The translations under genes were made by a program, and so were the position numbers. From assembly GCF_019656315.1 (NCBI RefSeq), contig NZ_BPLU01000003.1, positions 124,001-188,000 on the forward strand: DNA of 64,000 nt, read 5' to 3'. The DNA comes from Flavobacterium sp. UMI-01. Its GTDB lineage: Bacteria; Bacteroidota; Bacteroidia; Flavobacteriales; Flavobacteriaceae. Position 1 is the stretch's first letter. The number at the start of each line of letters is the position of its first letter. Below are positions 26,616 to 36,210 of the stretch, piece after piece. The notes below the pieces were generated by a model, which made no database searches, was not told the DNA's origin, and worked only from the letters and a program-made list of their open reading frames with translations.

Positions 26616-27797
26616 TTATGGTGTTTTGGTGCAAATTAAAACTATTTTATGGTTATTGTCAATGGTTGTAAAAAAACAATAGGTATTACCGCCTTCTTTT
26701 ATTTTCCATTTTTTCCGTATGTTTTCTACAGTTTCAGGAAAATTCCGAGTGGTTATATTAGCTTTTGTATTTTCTAAAGTACTTTTTAGTTCCGATTTAG
26801 TGTAAGAAATCATTTGATTGATTTGAAAGCAACGCCCAGGAAAATTAATTAATTCGTCTGAGGTATAAAGATGAGAGTGCTTGTGAAGTTTTACCAAGTT
26901 GAATTGTAGCGCTACTTCATCGAAACCACCTGATTTCATAATGGCACTATTGGGCTCGTAGATAAATTTTTTTGGTTCCCCATACGTAGGTAAAACGGGA
27001 TTGGTTCCCCATATAAAAGAAAAAAATTCGGTTTTGTCTTTATGGATATGAGCTGTTTTTATGGTGATAGGCCCCTCATATTGGTGATGTATTTCCCAAA
27101 GTAATTCTTTTACTTCATTGTCCAAAGCAATAATGTGGATGTTTTTTACATTCTTCAATTCAGTTAAACCGCTACTTAGGTCTAATAATGGGGCTGTTTT
27201 GATGAGAATTTTATCTGAATACTGGAAATAAAAATCTAAATTTTCGGGTACATTGGGTAAACAATCTTCCAGCAAGAAAACCTTTCCTTTGGCGTCATTT
27301 CGTCGTGAAGGGTCAATGTATATCCAATCCCATTTTTGATTTAAAGTCTGCAAAATGGTAGCACTATCGCCTGTGTAGCAAGTAATATTGGTGGCGTTTA
27401 GTAGTGTCAGATTGTGTTGAACAAGTAACGAAAGAGCCTCATTTATTTCGCAATGTGCCACTTGTTGTATTGTTTTGGCAAAATAAAAATCATCCACACC
27501 AAAACCACCCGTTAAATCAATTAAGCTATGACCACTAACCAAATTCGATTTGTAAAAGGCTGTTTTTTCAGAGGAAGTTTGTTCTACTGAAATTTTTGAA
27601 GGATACATGATATTTTGTGTCCCAAACCAAGTGGGTAATTTGTCTTTTGCTTTCGTTTTGGCTTCAATTTGTTTCAGAATTTCTTTCCATTCCACAGAGG
27701 GAAAAGGATTTTTTTGTAAAGCTAATTTAGAAACTGCTATACCAATATTTTGGGTGATAAAATCTTGAATTTCAGAGGCTAATAATGGATGAAACAC
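26616..27797 (-). CDS. class I SAM-dependent methyltransferase with a THUMP-like domain
   Basis: 393 residues, cytoplasmic. The SAM-binding glycine motif is DLTGGFGVD (94-102), and the catalytic-type motif is IDPSRRND (161-168), which takes the place of NPPY. The C-terminal third matches the THUMP-like domain that accompanies these enzymes (about 290-393; KSGGFDEVALQFNLVKLHKH, FPGRCFQINQMISY). It is therefore likely to methylate RNA, although its site is unknown. It is 3 bases from the AI-2E family gene. Confidence 0.85.
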   Translation of the reverse strand: MFHPLLASEIQDFITQNIGIAVSKLALQKNPFPSVEWKEILKQIEAKTKAKDKLPTWFGTQNIMYPSKISVEQTSSEKTAFYKSNLVSGHSLIDLTGGFGVDDFYFAKTIQQVAHCEINEALSLLVQHNLTLLNATNITCYTGDSATILQTLNQKWDWIYIDPSRRNDAKGKVFLLEDCLPNVPENLDFYFQYSDKILIKTAPLLDLSSGLTELKNVKNIHIIALDNEVKELLWEIHHQYEGPITIKTAHIHKDKTEFFSFIWGTNPVLPTYGEPKKFIYEPNSAIMKSGGFDEVALQFNLVKLHKHSHLYTSDELINFPGRCFQINQMISYTKSELKSTLENTKANITTRNFPETVENIRKKWKIKEGGNTYCFFTTIDNNHKIVLICTKTP

Positions 27798-27800
27798 AAT

Positions 27801-28892
27801 TTAAATATTTTCAGTTAAAACAGCAATAATTTTATTGTTTGGAAAAAACTCCTTGGCAACCACTTTTAAAATGGTGTAAATAGGCACCGCAATTACCATC
27901 CCAAATACCCCAAACAGAATACCACTTATTAAGATAACTAAAAAGATTTCAAGAGGATGTGATTTCACGCTTTTTGAAAAAATGATGGGTTGGTTGATGT
28001 TGTTATCGATGACTTGAACAATCAAAAATCCAATAATTACATAGATGGTTGTAGGCAACATTTCGGTTCTAAAATCCGTTCCTATACCTCCAATCAAGGT
28101 AAGTACTGCCGCAAGTAAAGTACCAATGATGGGACCTAAATAGGGAATAACATTCAGTAACGCACACAAAAATGCGATAATAAAAGCATTTTTAGAATTA
28201 AAAATGAGTAAAACAATTAAATACAATATAAAAACTACTGTCAATTGAATTAATAAACCAATAAAATAGCGTGTAAGCAATTGGTTCGTTTTGGCTATGG
28301 AGTTCAATATTTTTTCTTCGTTGTCATCAGGTAAAATCATTTTTGCTTTTTCCTTAAAGTACAATTGGTCTTTTAAAAAAAAGAAAGTAATAAAAAAAAC
28401 AGACGCCAAACCCATACCAAATCCAGCTAGCAAATTGATAATAGAGTTTATAAAATCAGTAAAATAGTTGTAATTGATTTTAGACGAAATATCGGTTTCC
28501 TTAAGAAGTTCTTCTAGGTTAATGGGGTCGATATTGAAATAATTTTCAATATTGTTTTCCAAGGTTAAAAATTGATTTTGAAGTAAATGAGTATCTAATA
28601 GTGAAAGATTTTCTGCTTGTGCAATTATTAATGGAACAAATAATAGTATAAACCCAATGAGTAACGACATAAAAAACAAAAGGGTAATTATTGAGGCTAT
28701 TGTTTGACTTAGTTTCAAACGATTATTCATGAAGCGCACAAATGGATTTGCTATCAGACAAAGTACTAACGAAATGACTAAGTACAAGATAACTGTTTGA
28801 ATTTGGTATAAAAAATACAAACCAAGACAAGAAATTATCAGAAAACCAATGGCTTTCAAAATTCCGTTTGCGATTAGTCTAGAAGTAATCAT
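27801..28892 (-). CDS. AI-2E family transporter
   Basis: 363 residues with about seven or eight predicted membrane helices. The family pattern is clear: VILYLVISLVLCLIANPFVR near the N-terminus and NVIPYLGPIIGTLLAAVLTL in the second half, followed by NNINQPIIFSKSVKSHPLEIFL. The name comes from E. coli TqsA, but members in Bacteroidota carry out different transport jobs, and no substrate can be deduced. It belongs to a minus-strand series with tsaD and rsmE. Confidence 0.9.
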   Translation of the reverse strand: MITSRLIANGILKAIGFLIISCLGLYFLYQIQTVILYLVISLVLCLIANPFVRFMNNRLKLSQTIASIITLLFFMSLLIGFILLFVPLIIAQAENLSLLDTHLLQNQFLTLENNIENYFNIDPINLEELLKETDISSKINYNYFTDFINSIINLLAGFGMGLASVFFITFFFLKDQLYFKEKAKMILPDDNEEKILNSIAKTNQLLTRYFIGLLIQLTVVFILYLIVLLIFNSKNAFIIAFLCALLNVIPYLGPIIGTLLAAVLTLIGGIGTDFRTEMLPTTIYVIIGFLIVQVIDNNINQPIIFSKSVKSHPLEIFLVILISGILFGVFGMVIAVPIYTILKVVAKEFFPNNKIIAVLTENI

Positions 28893-28940
28893 AAAGAGTA
28901 GTTTTTGGTGAATTGCAAGTATTCTATAAATTCGATTTTC

Positions 28941-29579
28941 TTAATTATGGAAGATGTAATGAATAATATTAGCTCCCATTTTTAAAGCTTTTTCACGTAT
29001 GGTTAAAGGGTCATTATTTACTTCGGTATTTTCCCATCCATCACCTAAATCACATTCGTATGTGTAAAGCAAAACCAATCTGTTTTTTACAAAAATACCA
29101 AAAGCTTGAGGACGTTTTTCGTCGTGTTCATGAATTTTGGGAAGTCCGTTAGGAAAAGCATAGGGCTGTTGGAAAAGAGGGTGGGTAGCGGGTATTTCTA
29201 CCAAAGGAATAGCAGGGAAAAGTTTTTTTATTTCTTTTCGAATGTATGGGTCTAAACCATAATTATCGTCAATGTGTAAAAATCCGCCTGAGTTGAGGTA
29301 ATTTTGAAGGTTTTTAACTTCGGCTTCATTGAAAACGACATTTCCATGTCCTGTTAAATGAACATAGGGATAAGAAAAAAGATTAGGACTAGCGGGAGTT
29401 ACTGTAGCAGGTTTAGGATGGAGCGTGGTGTGAATGTTGTTGTTACAAAACTGTATTAAATTGGGCAAGGAGGTAGGATTAGCGTACCAATCTCCTCCGC
29501 CATTGTATTTAAGCAAAGCAATTTCTTGAGCGTAGCCCGAAAAAAAAAGTAACAAACTAAGAAAGTAAATAGGTTTCAT
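28941..29579 (-). CDS. DUF4159 domain protein, exported
   Basis: 212 residues with a signal peptide ending SGYAQE. The DUF4159 pattern is clear: ALLKYNGGGDWYANPTSLPN at the start of the mature chain, then PYVHLTGHGNVVFNEAEV, GFLHIDDNYGLD and YECDLGDGWEN. The fold resembles glutamine amidotransferase-like domains, but catalytic residues are not evident. It is 6 bases after rsmE on the same strand. Confidence 0.87.
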   Translation of the reverse strand: MKPIYFLSLLLFFSGYAQEIALLKYNGGGDWYANPTSLPNLIQFCNNNIHTTLHPKPATVTPASPNLFSYPYVHLTGHGNVVFNEAEVKNLQNYLNSGGFLHIDDNYGLDPYIRKEIKKLFPAIPLVEIPATHPLFQQPYAFPNGLPKIHEHDEKRPQAFGIFVKNRLVLLYTYECDLGDGWENTEVNNDPLTIREKALKMGANIIHYIFHN

Positions 29580-29585
29580 ACTTAT

Positions 29586-30296
29586 TTAATTTTCATTAAA
29601 AAACACCACGCTATGACAGGCTACAACTGCAGCCGTTTCGGTTCTTAAACGGGTGTTTCCCAAAGATACTGCTTGGAATTTTTTTTCAAGTGCCAATTGA
29701 ATTTCTTTTTCTGAAAAATCACCTTCTGGGCCTATGAGTACAGTAACATCCTCATTGGGTTTCAAAATAGATTTGAGTGTTTTTTTATTGGTCTCTTCGC
29801 AATGCGCAATCAATTGTAATCCACTAGATTTCGATTTCTGAATGAATTCTTTGAATGAAATAGCAGGATTTAATTTGGGTAAAAAGAGCTCATTGGACTG
29901 TTTTAAAGCAGATAAAATAATCTTTTCAAAGCGTTCCTGATTGATGTTTTTTCGTTCGGAGCGATCACAAATAATTGGGGTGATTTCTTGTATTCCTATT
30001 TCAGTTGCCTTTTCTAAAAACCACTCATAGCGGTCATTCATTTTGGTAGGAGCAACAGCAAGGTGCAAATGGAATTTAGGAGGACTCGCTTTACTAAACG
30101 AAAGAATCTCAACCGTACATTTAGTGTCAGAAGCGAGCACTATTTTCGTTTCAAATAATAATCCCAATCCATTCGTAACATGAAGAATAGCGCCATCTTT
30201 CTTTCGTAAAACTTTAATGATATGACGGCTTTCTTCTTTGTCAAAAGAAAAGCTTTCTGTGGTTGTAGTTAACTCAGGATTGTAAAATAATTGCAT
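29586..30296 (-). CDS. rsmE: 16S rRNA m3U1498 methyltransferase
   Basis: 236 residues of the SPOUT superfamily, cytoplasmic. It methylates N3 of U1498 of 16S rRNA with SAM. The knot motifs are VLIGPEGDFSEKEIQLALEK and VSLGNTRLRTETAAV. The N-terminal PUA-like domain (ESRHIIKVLRKKDGAILHVT) binds RNA. It is 3 bases from tsaD; the two share a modification theme, tsaD for tRNA and rsmE for rRNA. Confidence 0.95.
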   Translation of the reverse strand: MQLFYNPELTTTTESFSFDKEESRHIIKVLRKKDGAILHVTNGLGLLFETKIVLASDTKCTVEILSFSKASPPKFHLHLAVAPTKMNDRYEWFLEKATEIGIQEITPIICDRSERKNINQERFEKIILSALKQSNELFLPKLNPAISFKEFIQKSKSSGLQLIAHCEETNKKTLKSILKPNEDVTVLIGPEGDFSEKEIQLALEKKFQAVSLGNTRLRTETAAVVACHSVVFFNEN

Positions 30297-30299
30297 AAC

Positions 30300-31322
30300 T
30301 TAAAATGGAATTCTTGCTTTTGACACTACAGCAGTAGTTTCAAATTGTTGTGATAAGTATTTTTGATAACCCACAATGCCAATCATCGCAGCGTTATCGG
30401 TTGTGTATTCAAATTTAGGGATGAAGGTTTTCCATCCATATTTTTGCTCGGCTTCTTTCAAAGTATTGCGAATACCAGAATTGGCCGATACTCCGCCTCC
30501 AATCGCCACTTGAGTGATTCCGGTTTCTTTGACCGCTAATTTAATTTTGTCCATCAATATTTCGATGATGGTATGTTGAATCGAAGCGCAAATATCATCT
30601 CTGTTTTCTTCGATGAAATTTTCGTTTGCCAATTTGTTTTTTTGGATAAAATATAAAATAGCTGTTTTGAGTCCTGAAAAACTGAAATCCAATCCAGGTA
30701 CTTTAGGTTTGGTAAATGAGAAAGCTTTTGGATTACCCACTTGTGCGTATTTATCCACCAAAGGGCCACCGGGATAAGGAAGTCCTAGTATTTTAGCGGT
30801 TTTGTCAAAGGCTTCTCCTACGGCATCATCGGTAGTCTCACCAATAATTGTCATATCAAAATAACCATCTACACGGACAATTTGGGTATGCCCTCCACTA
30901 ATTGTTAGTGCCAAAAAAGGGAATTCAGGTTTGTCATAACCTTCTTCATCTATAAAATGAGCCAATATATGAGCATGCATGTGGTTTACCGCGATCAAGG
31001 GAATACTTAAAGCTAGAGCCATAGATTTGGCAAACGAACTTCCTACTAAAAGAGAGCCCATAAGTCCAGGGCCTTGGGTAAAAGCAATGGCGTTCAACTG
31101 TTCTTTTTGAATATTGGCTTTCTTTAAGGCGGCATCGATTACTGGAACAATATTTTGTTGATGAGCTCTAGAGGCTAATTCAGGAACGACACCACCATAT
31201 TGTGTATGTATTAACTGATTAGCAACAACATTTGATACTACTTTATCGTTATGTAAAATGGCGGCTGCAGTATCGTCGCAGGAACTTTCGATAGCGAGAA
31301 TAAAAACCTCGGAATTTTGCAT
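30300..31322 (-). CDS. tsaD: tRNA N6-adenosine threonylcarbamoyltransferase
   Basis: 340 residues, the TsaD/Kae1 ASKHA ATPase. It transfers threonylcarbamoyl to A37 of ANN-decoding tRNAs together with TsaB and TsaE. The ATG at 31322 is used; an upstream TTG would add four residues. The metal-binding His pair is in HMHAH (114-118), and the signatures IESSCDDTA, GPGLMGSLLVG, FLALTISGGHTQ and GGGVSANSGIR are all present. It is divergent from tamB. Confidence 0.96.
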   Translation of the reverse strand: MQNSEVFILAIESSCDDTAAAILHNDKVVSNVVANQLIHTQYGGVVPELASRAHQQNIVPVIDAALKKANIQKEQLNAIAFTQGPGLMGSLLVGSSFAKSMALALSIPLIAVNHMHAHILAHFIDEEGYDKPEFPFLALTISGGHTQIVRVDGYFDMTIIGETTDDAVGEAFDKTAKILGLPYPGGPLVDKYAQVGNPKAFSFTKPKVPGLDFSFSGLKTAILYFIQKNKLANENFIEENRDDICASIQHTIIEILMDKIKLAVKETGITQVAIGGGVSANSGIRNTLKEAEQKYGWKTFIPKFEYTTDNAAMIGIVGYQKYLSQQFETTAVVSKARIPF

Positions 31323-31343
31323 AAAAAAGGACAAATTTTGAGT

Positions 31344-31351
31344 TATATTTG
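31344..31351 (+). promoter_or_regulatory. candidate -7 element of tamB
   Basis: TATATTTG fits TAnnTTTG and lies 129 bases before the proposed ATT start. A -33 TTTG at the proper distance is not seen. Confidence 0.35.
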
Positions 31352-31390
31352 GCGAACCGAATTTTAAATTCTTTAATTTTACGGCGCAGC

Positions 31391-31398
31391 CAAAATTA
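31391..31398 (-). promoter_or_regulatory. candidate -7 element of tsaD
   Basis: TAATTTTG on the minus strand fits TAnnTTTG and would leave a leader of about 60 bases. No clear -33 box. Confidence 0.33.
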
Positions 31399-31472
31399 GC
31401 GAATTTTTGTGAAAGGACAGACGCTTTCCTGATGCAATATCCTGTTTTTAGAAAAAATTAAAAATCAAGAAG

Positions 31473-34400
31473 ATTAAAAAGTATATCAAAATATTTTCAA
31501 TTGTAATTATTGGGTTAATTCTCCTGATTCTTTTGCTAGGAATTGCTCTTTCTACTTCATTTGTTCAAACTAAAATCGCTCATTATGTCACTCAAACTTT
31601 GAATAAAGATTTTGGGGTAGATATCCATGTTGGAAAAGCCAAAATTAACATTTTTGGTGGTGTGAAATTAAGAGAAGTTTTAATCAGAGACCACCATAAA
31701 GACACCCTGATTTACAGCCAAATTGTAAATACCAATATTTTGGACGTCAAAAAAATGATTGAGGGGGATTTGTTTTTTGGTAATATTCGCCTTGAAAATT
31801 TATTATTCAATTTAAAAACATATAAAGGAGAAAATGATACCAATATTGATGTTTTTATAAATTCTTTTGATGATGGTAAACCATCTAATGGTAAACATAC
31901 TTTATTTGAAGCTGATTTTGCGGATATTGTAAACAGTCGTTTTGTTTTGACGGATGAGAATCGAGTTATCCCTAAAGACGTTGATTTTACTAGATTGAAT
32001 GCCAAACTGATTGACTTCAAATTGTATGGCCCTGATGTGACTACGGTTATCAAGTTAATGTCTTTTCAAGACCATCGAGGTGCTTTTGTTTCGGAATTGA
32101 ATACCAATTTCAGTTATACTAAAAAACAAATTCAGCTTAAAAATTTAGATATTAAAACCAAAGAATCAAAAATTAAGGCTGATATCACGTTGAATTACAA
32201 AATTTCTGATTTTGCTAATTTTAATGACAAAGTGGTTTTTGTGGGTACCATTTACCCTTCGTTAGTAGCGTCAAATGATATCCGTCATTTTTATAAAGAG
32301 TTGGGAAAAAATTTAACGTTTACTTTGGCTACGAATGTGAAAGGGACGTTGAATAATTTGACACTCAATAATCTTCAATTGTACGATGACCAAGTCACTA
32401 GGATGTTTGGGGCAATCAATTTCAAAAATATTTTTGGAAAGGAGCACCAACGTTTTAAAATGACTGGTAATTTTAGTAAGGTGACGTCGTCTTATGATAA
32501 CTTAGTTCCTATTTTGCCAAAAATATTAGGGGATAAATTACCTGCTGAATTAAAGCGAATAGGGAAGTTTAATTTAAACGGAGCCATTGAGTTAACCGCT
32601 TCAACATTGGATGCTGATTTTACGTTGCTTTCAGATATTGGTCAAGTAAATTCCGTTTTACAAATGAATCAAATCGATTTTATCGATAAAGCTTCCTATA
32701 CTGGGCGTATAATTACCAAGGATTTTAATGCAGGAATATTGCTTAATGAAAAAGATTTGGGTCAGGTTACCATGGATGTTGAAGTGGAGGGAATTGGTTT
32801 TACTAGAAAATATTTGGACACAGGTGTCAAAGGTGTCGTTTCCAAAATTAATTACAAAAAATACAACTATCGCAGTGTTGCTATAAATGGAAATTTTAAA
32901 TTTCCGTATTACCGAGGGAAAGTAGCCGTTGAGGATCCTAATTTGAATATGGATTTTGATGGGTTGGTAGATTTAAGTAAAAAAGACAGCCGATTCGATT
33001 TCCATATCGATGTTAGGAATGCCGATTTGTATCAATTGCATTTGGTAAAAGACACGCTTTCAAAGTTTAAAGGAGATGTGGTAGTACAATTGACAGGTAA
33101 TACGATTGAAAATCTTCAAGGGAATGTTTATTTTACCAATACTTCGTATCAAAATGCAAAAGACAGCTATGTTTTTGATGATTTTTCGATTACGTCAAGT
33201 TTTGATGCGGATAAAATTAGAACTATAATTTTAGATTCTCCAGACATTGTACAAGGTGAAATTGTAGGGAAATTTCAGTTCAAAGATTTGGGTATTTTGG
33301 TGCGCAATTCTATTGGGAGTTTGTACACCAATTTCAAGCCAGAGCCAGTGAGTAAAGGACAATTTTTGAAATTTAATTTTTCAGTATATAATAAAATCAT
33401 TGAAATATTTTATCCTGATATTGCTATAGGGACCAATACGGTTGTCAAAGGGAACATAAAATCCGACACACAAGAATTCAAGCTGAACTTTAAGTCTCCC
33501 AAGATTATTGCCGCAGACAATACATTTGATAATATCAGAATTGCTATTGATAATAAAAACCCACTCTATAATGCTTTTCTTGAATTGGATAGCATAAAGA
33601 CAAAATATTATAAAATACGTGACTTTAGTTTGATCAATGTTACAAATAAAGATACTTTGTTTTTTAGGTCTGAATTTAAAGGTGGTTCAAAAGGTGAAGA
33701 TTACTTTAATTTGAACTTGTATCATACCATTAATGAAAATAATGACAATGTGGTGGGAATAAGCAAATCCGAACTGCATTTTAAAAATAATTTGTGGTTT
33801 TTGAATGAAAAAGAAACTGCCGATAATCAAATCGTTTTTGATAAATTATTAAAAAACTTTACGATAGATAACATCGTTTTATCCCATCAGGATCAAGAAA
33901 TTGCTCTAAAAGGAAAACTCGGAGGAACAAAAAATAAAGACTTAAAACTGAGTTTTAAAGATGTGGATTTGTTTAAAATCACGCCTGCCGATGACAAATT
34001 TGTTTTCAACGGAAGTTTGGATGGAGAGGTTCATTTTTTACAAAATGATGAAGTTTATAAGCCTACAGCTTCTCTAGTGGTGGACAAATTAAATATAAAT
34101 GATACAGAGCTGGGTGTATTGCGATTTGGTATAGAAGGCGATCAAAACTTAGAGCGTTTTACTATTGATTCGTTTTTGGAAAACAAAAATTTAGAATCGT
34201 TTACAGCAAAAGGGAATTTTACGATTGTAGGTAAAGAAGCTGCTTTGGATTTGGACTTGAAGTTGGATAAATTCAATTTAGGAATTTTTAATCCTTTAGG
34301 AGGTGAGGTATTATCAAATATTCGAGGTTTTGCAAGTGGTAATTCTCGCATTAGCGGTACGGTAAATCAACCCAAAATTAGTGGAAGGCTTTTTGTAGAT

Positions 34401-35963
34401 CAAGCGGGATTGACAATTCCTTATTTGAATGTAGATTATAAGCTGGCTGATAATTCTATTGTTGACTTATTAGATGAAAGTTTTTTAATCCGAAACAATT
34501 CGCTTACAGATTCTAAGTTTGGTACCAAAGGAGTGCTTCGAGGGAAGATTGAGCACACTAAATTTATGGATTGGAAGTTGGATTTGGAAATTACATCCAA
34601 ACGTTTATTGGTATTAAATACAGAAGATAGCGAAGATGCTGCTTATTATGGAACTGCTTTTATTGATGGTAGTGCTTCGATAACTGGTCCTACTAATGGG
34701 TTGTTTATAAAAATGGAGGCTAGATCAGAAAAAGGATCCACATTGAAAATTCCAATTAATCAAGCAGAAAGTCTGGGTGATAACAGTTTGATGCATTTTA
34801 TAACTGCCAAGGAAAAGGTAAATATTCAAAAAGGAATTGTTGAAAACACTAGAGATTATAAAGGACTTGAGTTAGAGTTTGACTTAGATATTACTCCTGA
34901 TGCGGAGGTAGAAGTGATTCTGGATAGAAATTCAGGACACGGAATGAAAGGAAAGGGCTACGGGTCTTTGTTGTTTAAAATTAATACGTTAGGAAAATTC
35001 AATATGTGGGGAAATTTTCAAGCATATGAAGGGTCTTACAATTTTAAATATGGAGGACTTATTGATAAAAAGTTTGATGTACGCAAAGGAGGTTCTATTT
35101 CGTGGGAAGGGAATCCGATGCGTGCCCAATTAAATTTAGAAGCTGTATATAAAACGATTGCTAATCCTGCGGTTCTTCTAGAAAATTCCTCTTTTAATCG
35201 CAAAGTGCCAGTAAATGTTGTTATTGGGGTCAAAGGAGATTTGGCAAGTCCTGAACCTGACTTTAATATTGAGTTCCCAACCGTGAGTAATGTATTGAAA
35301 TCTGAAATTCAATACAAACTTTACGACAAAGATGTGAGGCAAACTCAAGCGTTGTATTTGCTGTCTTCGGGTGGTTTTTTAAGTTCAGAAGGAGTGACAC
35401 AATCGGATTTTTCAGGAAGTTTGTTTGAAACAGCATCTAGTTTATTAGGAGGAATAATCAAGACTGATGGAGATAAATTCAAGGTGGGCTTTAATTATGT
35501 TTCCGCTGACAGGCGAATTGGGAAAGAAACGGATGGTAGGGTAGTAGCTACTATTTCTTCCAAAATAAACGAACGATTTACCATTAATGGTAAAGTTGGG
35601 GTGCCTTTTGGAGGAATCAATGAGTCGGCAGTTGTGGGGGATTTAGAAGTGCAATACCGCGTGAATGATGATGGAACACTGAATCTGCGAATTTTTAACC
35701 GTGAGAATGATGTGAATTATATAGGTCAGGGTATTGGTTACACTCAAGGATTAGGGGTAACCTACGAAGTAGATTTTGATACCTTTAGAGAGTTGGTAAA
35801 CAAAATATTTACAAATAAAAAATCAAATGCGGGTATTCAATATATTGATCAATTTCAAGATTCAAATTTAGCACCAGAATATATTAATTTTTCAAAACCG
35901 AAAGAACCAAAACCACAAGAAACCAAACCCAATCAAGAAGGAAGAATACCTGAGGAAGAATGA
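31473..35963 (+). CDS. tamB: translocation and assembly module protein TamB homologue
   Basis: About 1496 residues. After a hydrophobic N-terminal anchor, a very long run of beta-strand repeats leads to the conserved C-terminal TamB domain (about the last 450 residues; the RGKIEHTKFMDWKLDLEI region onward). It is an inner-membrane-anchored protein spanning the periplasm, linked to outer-membrane protein or lipid transport. The first canonical start codon in frame is TTG 31533, but the membrane anchor (YIKIFSIVIIGLILLILLL) is encoded upstream of it, and no ATG, GTG or TTG occurs between the in-frame stop at 31449 and 31533. I place the start at ATT 31473 as the best of the poor options. An alternative is a one-base indel in the A6 run at 31452-31457 joining an ATG at 31432. 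The promoter, exact start and frame integrity need checking. Confidence 0.8.
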   Translation: MKKYIKIFSIVIIGLILLILLLGIALSTSFVQTKIAHYVTQTLNKDFGVDIHVGKAKINIFGGVKLREVLIRDHHKDTLIYSQIVNTNILDVKKMIEGDLFFGNIRLENLLFNLKTYKGENDTNIDVFINSFDDGKPSNGKHTLFEADFADIVNSRFVLTDENRVIPKDVDFTRLNAKLIDFKLYGPDVTTVIKLMSFQDHRGAFVSELNTNFSYTKKQIQLKNLDIKTKESKIKADITLNYKISDFANFNDKVVFVGTIYPSLVASNDIRHFYKELGKNLTFTLATNVKGTLNNLTLNNLQLYDDQVTRMFGAINFKNIFGKEHQRFKMTGNFSKVTSSYDNLVPILPKILGDKLPAELKRIGKFNLNGAIELTASTLDADFTLLSDIGQVNSVLQMNQIDFIDKASYTGRIITKDFNAGILLNEKDLGQVTMDVEVEGIGFTRKYLDTGVKGVVSKINYKKYNYRSVAINGNFKFPYYRGKVAVEDPNLNMDFDGLVDLSKKDSRFDFHIDVRNADLYQLHLVKDTLSKFKGDVVVQLTGNTIENLQGNVYFTNTSYQNAKDSYVFDDFSITSSFDADKIRTIILDSPDIVQGEIVGKFQFKDLGILVRNSIGSLYTNFKPEPVSKGQFLKFNFSVYNKIIEIFYPDIAIGTNTVVKGNIKSDTQEFKLNFKSPKIIAADNTFDNIRIAIDNKNPLYNAFLELDSIKTKYYKIRDFSLINVTNKDTLFFRSEFKGGSKGEDYFNLNLYHTINENNDNVVGISKSELHFKNNLWFLNEKETADNQIVFDKLLKNFTIDNIVLSHQDQEIALKGKLGGTKNKDLKLSFKDVDLFKITPADDKFVFNGSLDGEVHFLQNDEVYKPTASLVVDKLNINDTELGVLRFGIEGDQNLERFTIDSFLENKNLESFTAKGNFTIVGKEAALDLDLKLDKFNLGIFNPLGGEVLSNIRGFASGNSRISGTVNQPKISGRLFVDQAGLTIPYLNVDYKLADNSIVDLLDESFLIRNNSLTDSKFGTKGVLRGKIEHTKFMDWKLDLEITSKRLLVLNTEDSEDAAYYGTAFIDGSASITGPTNGLFIKMEARSEKGSTLKIPINQAESLGDNSLMHFITAKEKVNIQKGIVENTRDYKGLELEFDLDITPDAEVEVILDRNSGHGMKGKGYGSLLFKINTLGKFNMWGNFQAYEGSYNFKYGGLIDKKFDVRKGGSISWEGNPMRAQLNLEAVYKTIANPAVLLENSSFNRKVPVNVVIGVKGDLASPEPDFNIEFPTVSNVLKSEIQYKLYDKDVRQTQALYLLSSGGFLSSEGVTQSDFSGSLFETASSLLGGIIKTDGDKFKVGFNYVSADRRIGKETDGRVVATISSKINERFTINGKVGVPFGGINESAVVGDLEVQYRVNDDGTLNLRIFNRENDVNYIGQGIGYTQGLGVTYEVDFDTFRELVNKIFTNKKSNAGIQYIDQFQDSNLAPEYINFSKPKEPKPQETKPNQEGRIPEEE

Positions 35964-36098
35964 CGTTTTTCAAAGTCATTTAGAATAAAACAGTTTACTC
36001 TTACTTTATTTGATTAATGATTAATTGTTAGTTTATTATCTAAAAATTAGTTTTATGTTAATTAAATTGATTTTTTTTTGATTTTTCGAAAACTTATT

Positions 36099-36110
36099 AA
36101 CGAAAACGTT
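36099..36110. promoter_or_regulatory. short palindrome AACG-AAAA-CGTT upstream of pfkA
   Basis: A 4-bp inverted repeat around AAAA, with a second CGAAAAC 14 bases upstream. It could be an operator for the glycolytic genes, but there is no direct support. The rest of the 247-base gap upstream of pfkA is AT-rich with no other feature. Confidence 0.25.
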
Positions 36111-36210
36111 TGAATTTGTTGGTAGTGAGTAATTTAGCATTTTATGAAGAGTAAAAGTGCGATATGTTTCCTATTTTTACAATTTAAAACTAAAAACAAC
36201 TAAAAAAATA

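Noticed and set aside
31533..35963. TTG at 31533 as the start of tamB.
   Set aside because: It would cut off most of the N-terminal membrane anchor that reads in frame upstream, so it was replaced by the ATT at 31473 as a tentative start.
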